Both the position numbers and the translations under genes were made by a program. Under the pieces are notes generated by a model. The model had not been told where the DNA came from. It ran no database searches and saw nothing but the letters and a program-made list of their open reading frames with translations. 64,000 nt of DNA, from positions 1 to 64,000 of the forward strand of contig MGPQ01000016.1 in assembly GCA_001797465.1 (NCBI GenBank). Direction: 5' to 3'. Shown piece after piece: positions 61,872-64,000 of this stretch. Position 1 is the first letter of the stretch, and every line of letters begins with the position of its first letter. This stretch comes from Deltaproteobacteria bacterium GWB2_55_19 (GTDB taxonomy: Bacteria > Desulfobacterota > GWC2-55-46).

Positions 61872-63202
61872 TGCACGCCATAGACGTAAGCAACGTCTCC
61901 AAGAGGTTCAGGCGCAACAATACCACCACGATAAAGGAGTATATCGTCCGCGGGCTCTGGAACAGAAGGCCAGAGCCACAGGGCCCGGTCTGGGCCCTCA
62001 AGGAAGTGAACCTCAAGGTCATGAGAGGGGCCGCCTACGCGGTCATCGGGCAGAACGGCTCGGGTAAAAGCACGCTCCTTAAGATCATAGCAGGCATCAT
62101 GCGGCCCGACGAGGGAAAGGTGAGCGTCAACGGCAAGGTATCCGCGCTCATCGAGCTCGGGGCCGGGTTCCACCCCGAGTTCACCGGCAGGGAGAACATC
62201 TACATCAACGGCATGCTCCTCGGGCTGACCAAAAAAGAGATAGGCAGGAGGATCGACGATATAATCGATTTCGCCGGACTGCGGGATTTCATCAACGAGC
62301 CCGTGAGGACGTATTCCTCAGGCATGTACTCGAAGCTCGGTTTCGCCGTCGCGGTCAACGTTGACCCGGACATACTCCTCATAGACGAGGTGTTTGCCGT
62401 GGGGGACGAGGAGTTCGTCCACAAATGCAAGGGCAAGATGGACGAATTCAAGAAGAGGGGGAAGACTATACTCTTCGTGACCCACAGCCTTCCGACGGTC
62501 GAGGAGTGGTGCGACGAGGCGATGTGGCTCGAATACGGCGTCACCAGGGCGGCCGGGAGCTCCATAGAAGTCTCCGACTCATATAAAAGAGAGATTTTCG
62601 CCCTTGAGAACATGAAGCTCATAATGGAGAGCGAAAAGACGAATACCGGGCTCGAAGACGCCGTGAACGACGTCCCAACAGGCGCCGCCGGCGGCGGAGC
62701 CCCGTCTGCTGATGCATTGGCCGCGGCGCAGGACGGCGGTGGGGAGCCCGGGCGGCGGTGGGGGAGCCGCGAGGTCGAGATAACCTCCGTAAAGCTTTTC
62801 GACCACAAGGGCGTGGAAAAGTATGTCTTCTCAATGGGCGAGCCCGTAACCATCCTCATGCATTACGACGCCCACAAGACCGTTTTTAAGCCTGTATTCG
62901 GGTTCGCGCTTCTCAGAAGCGACGGCGTCCGGTGTTACGGGACGAACACCTCCTTGCAGGGCATAAGCATAGGCATGGTGAGCGGGCAGGGTACGATAAA
63001 GGTGGTCGTGGATGAGATAAACCTCCTTGGAGGTCAGTACTTCGTAGACGCGGCGGTGCATACCGAAGACGGGGTAGCCTACGACTATCACAGCCAGATA
63101 CATCAGATGGTGATAATGAACGATGAAAAAGACGTAGGGGTCTGCAGGCTCAGGCACAGGTGGGAACTGCCGGAGGCCTTGCTGGCTACGGACGGGGCCT
63201 GA
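61871..63202 (+). CDS. wzt: polysaccharide ABC transporter ATPase with C-terminal carbohydrate domain (Wzt-like)
   Basis: 443-residue ATPase. Walker A GQNGSGKST, signature TYSSGMYSKLGFAVA and Walker B ILLIDEVFAVGD are intact. A low-complexity linker (about residues 265-295) leads to a C-terminal Wzt_C-type beta domain (VEITSVKLFDHKGVEKYVF), which recognises the capped end of the glycan in systems of the O9a type. It starts within the stop of the permease gene. A terminally modified polymer is therefore expected, in line with the methyltransferase that follows. Confidence 0.93.
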   Translation: MHAIDVSNVSKRFRRNNTTTIKEYIVRGLWNRRPEPQGPVWALKEVNLKVMRGAAYAVIGQNGSGKSTLLKIIAGIMRPDEGKVSVNGKVSALIELGAGFHPEFTGRENIYINGMLLGLTKKEIGRRIDDIIDFAGLRDFINEPVRTYSSGMYSKLGFAVAVNVDPDILLIDEVFAVGDEEFVHKCKGKMDEFKKRGKTILFVTHSLPTVEEWCDEAMWLEYGVTRAAGSSIEVSDSYKREIFALENMKLIMESEKTNTGLEDAVNDVPTGAAGGGAPSADALAAAQDGGGEPGRRWGSREVEITSVKLFDHKGVEKYVFSMGEPVTILMHYDAHKTVFKPVFGFALLRSDGVRCYGTNTSLQGISIGMVSGQGTIKVVVDEINLLGGQYFVDAAVHTEDGVAYDYHSQIHQMVIMNDEKDVGVCRLRHRWELPEALLATDGA

Positions 63203-63386
63203 GAGGCGCCGAAGGCGACATGCGTCTTCCGGCGAGCCGAGCCGTGTCTCTTTAAAGCGCTTTCGTGCGAGGACTCGGCTACCCGCCTCCTCGAATGCGC
63301 GCGGACCTTCCTGGAGTTTCTCTTTTTTCAGCCTTTAGCAGACAAGCCCCTCTCGGACATTGAAGGGCGCGAATACGGAGGAGTCG

Positions 63387-64000
63387 ATGGCCTTACCGAC
63401 CGAAGTTTCTATCTCTTCTCACCGGCCAGTTATCGGAAAACTGATAGTCGCTTACAAGCGGCTTGTAAAGCGCATTATCTCGCCCTACCTGAAGAGTCTT
63501 CTCGAAGAGCGGGACAGGGCCCTGGACGCGAGGTTTGCCGGGCTTTTGAGAGACCTTCTGGAGCGCACCGACGCGCTATTCTCAAGCCTCGACCAGAGGA
63601 TAGAGGCGCTGAGGGCCGGGAGGGATAGGACGCGCATGGAGCTTCTGAGCTACATCTCTTCCGAGGAGTTCACCGGGCAACAAAGAAAGGCGCTCTCCGG
63701 GCACTTCCTTACAAGGGACGATGTGGCGGATACCGACGTTGCGCTTGAGGACCTCTCGCGGGAGATAGCGCTCCATAAGAGAAGGCTTGACGTCATACTG
63801 GGAGAGATCCGCGGCAAGTCCGCGCCCGAGGCGGCTGGGGCCGAAAGGATAGACTTCGAGCGCGCCCGCCTGTATGACCATTCGTACGTAAATTTCGAGA
63901 ACAGGTTCAGGGGCTCAAGGGAGCTCATAAAGGGACGCATGCAGACGTACGTACCGCTCCTAAGCGCGCTCTCCGGCCGTCACAGGGGGTGCTCCATCCT
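63387..64000 (+). CDS. WbdD-like methyltransferase, N-terminal part (runs off the window)
   Basis: Open frame of at least 204 codons with no stop before the window edge, preceded by a GGAGGAG ribosome binding site 4 bp from the ATG. The first 170 residues are charged and helical, with probable coiled coil (LLEERDRALDARF). Then YVNFENRFRGSRELIKGRMQ and LLSALSGRHRG, the segment that precedes the SAM-binding DLGCGRGEF motif in WbdD-like glycan-capping methyltransferases. That motif would lie just past the edge, so the call rests on the lead-in pattern and on the neighbouring wzm-wzt genes. Confidence 0.72.
   Translation, partial: MALPTEVSISSHRPVIGKLIVAYKRLVKRIISPYLKSLLEERDRALDARFAGLLRDLLERTDALFSSLDQRIEALRAGRDRTRMELLSYISSEEFTGQQRKALSGHFLTRDDVADTDVALEDLSREIALHKRRLDVILGEIRGKSAPEAAGAERIDFERARLYDHSYVNFENRFRGSRELIKGRMQTYVPLLSALSGRHRGCSI

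Overview
The window looks like a chromosomal segment of a Gram-negative, flagellated bacterium of deltaproteobacterial (Desulfobacterota-like) type. The evidence is the yceD-rpmF-plsX-fab gene order, a sigma-54 flagellar promoter, lipid-A-type acyltransferase homologues, outer-membrane polysaccharide export proteins and a short-form ThiC-family enzyme under a cobalamin riboswitch. That last feature is typical of anaerobes that make the B12 lower ligand without oxygen. The placement comes from gene order and protein motifs only; no database search was possible. No rRNA, CRISPR array, insertion sequence or prophage was seen, and there is one tRNA (Gln-CUG, minus strand).

Layout. (1) 1-8.6 kb: tRNA-Gln, then a fatty-acid/phospholipid operon (yceD, rpmF, plsX, fabH, fabD, fabG, acpP, fabF) running into rpiB and glyA. 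acpP has its own promoter and a long-stem terminator. (2) 8.8-18 kb: a DUF3343/zinc-ribbon/glycosyltransferase trio, a membrane glycosyltransferase-TPR gene split by a one-base frameshift, lipA, an AlaC-type aminotransferase, hom, thrC and an ApgM-family protein that probably supplies the missing homoserine kinase. (3) 18-24 kb: mtgA, bacteriohemerythrin, a lexA-small protein-dinB SOS operon with a palindrome inside the lexA promoter, then a B12 riboswitch and a ThiC paralogue, probably BzaF. (4) 24.0-24.8 kb: four open reading frames of 30-35 codons, each with a strong ribosome binding site and one predicted membrane helix. They form two transcription units closed by good terminators. This is the best candidate here for an undescribed system. 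(5) 24.9-26.5 kb: a DEAD-box RNA helicase.

(6) 27-52.4 kb: a large surface-glycan locus. It encodes a nucleotidyltransferase/hexapeptide/polyprenyl glycosylphosphotransferase fusion, an acyl-CoA-ligase-like enzyme, a zinc alcohol dehydrogenase, Wza-, Wzc- and CpsB-like export and control proteins, a secreted glycosidase-like protein, an O-antigen ligase/polymerase, a flippase and an alkaline-phosphatase-superfamily enzyme. It also has three LpxL-family acyltransferase paralogues that all lack the usual acidic residue of the HX4(D/E) motif, three B12-domain radical SAM proteins, a methyltransferase, an alpha/beta hydrolase and a GT9 glycosyltransferase. The combination suggests a Wzy-type polysaccharide or glycolipid carrying acyl or other lipid modification.

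(7) 52.4-54.8 kb, minus strand: an outer-membrane barrel protein of the TraF_2/PorV kind and a lipoprotein. (8) 55.2-59.3 kb: fliK-flgD-flgE behind a textbook sigma-54 promoter. (9) 59.5-64 kb: ManC, an ABC polysaccharide exporter (Wzm/Wzt with C-terminal substrate domain) and the start of a WbdD-like methyltransferase that runs off the window, i.e. a second, ABC-dependent glycan pathway. Intergenic regions at 8.7, 16.4, 17.9 and 21.7 kb carry palindromic dispersed repeats.
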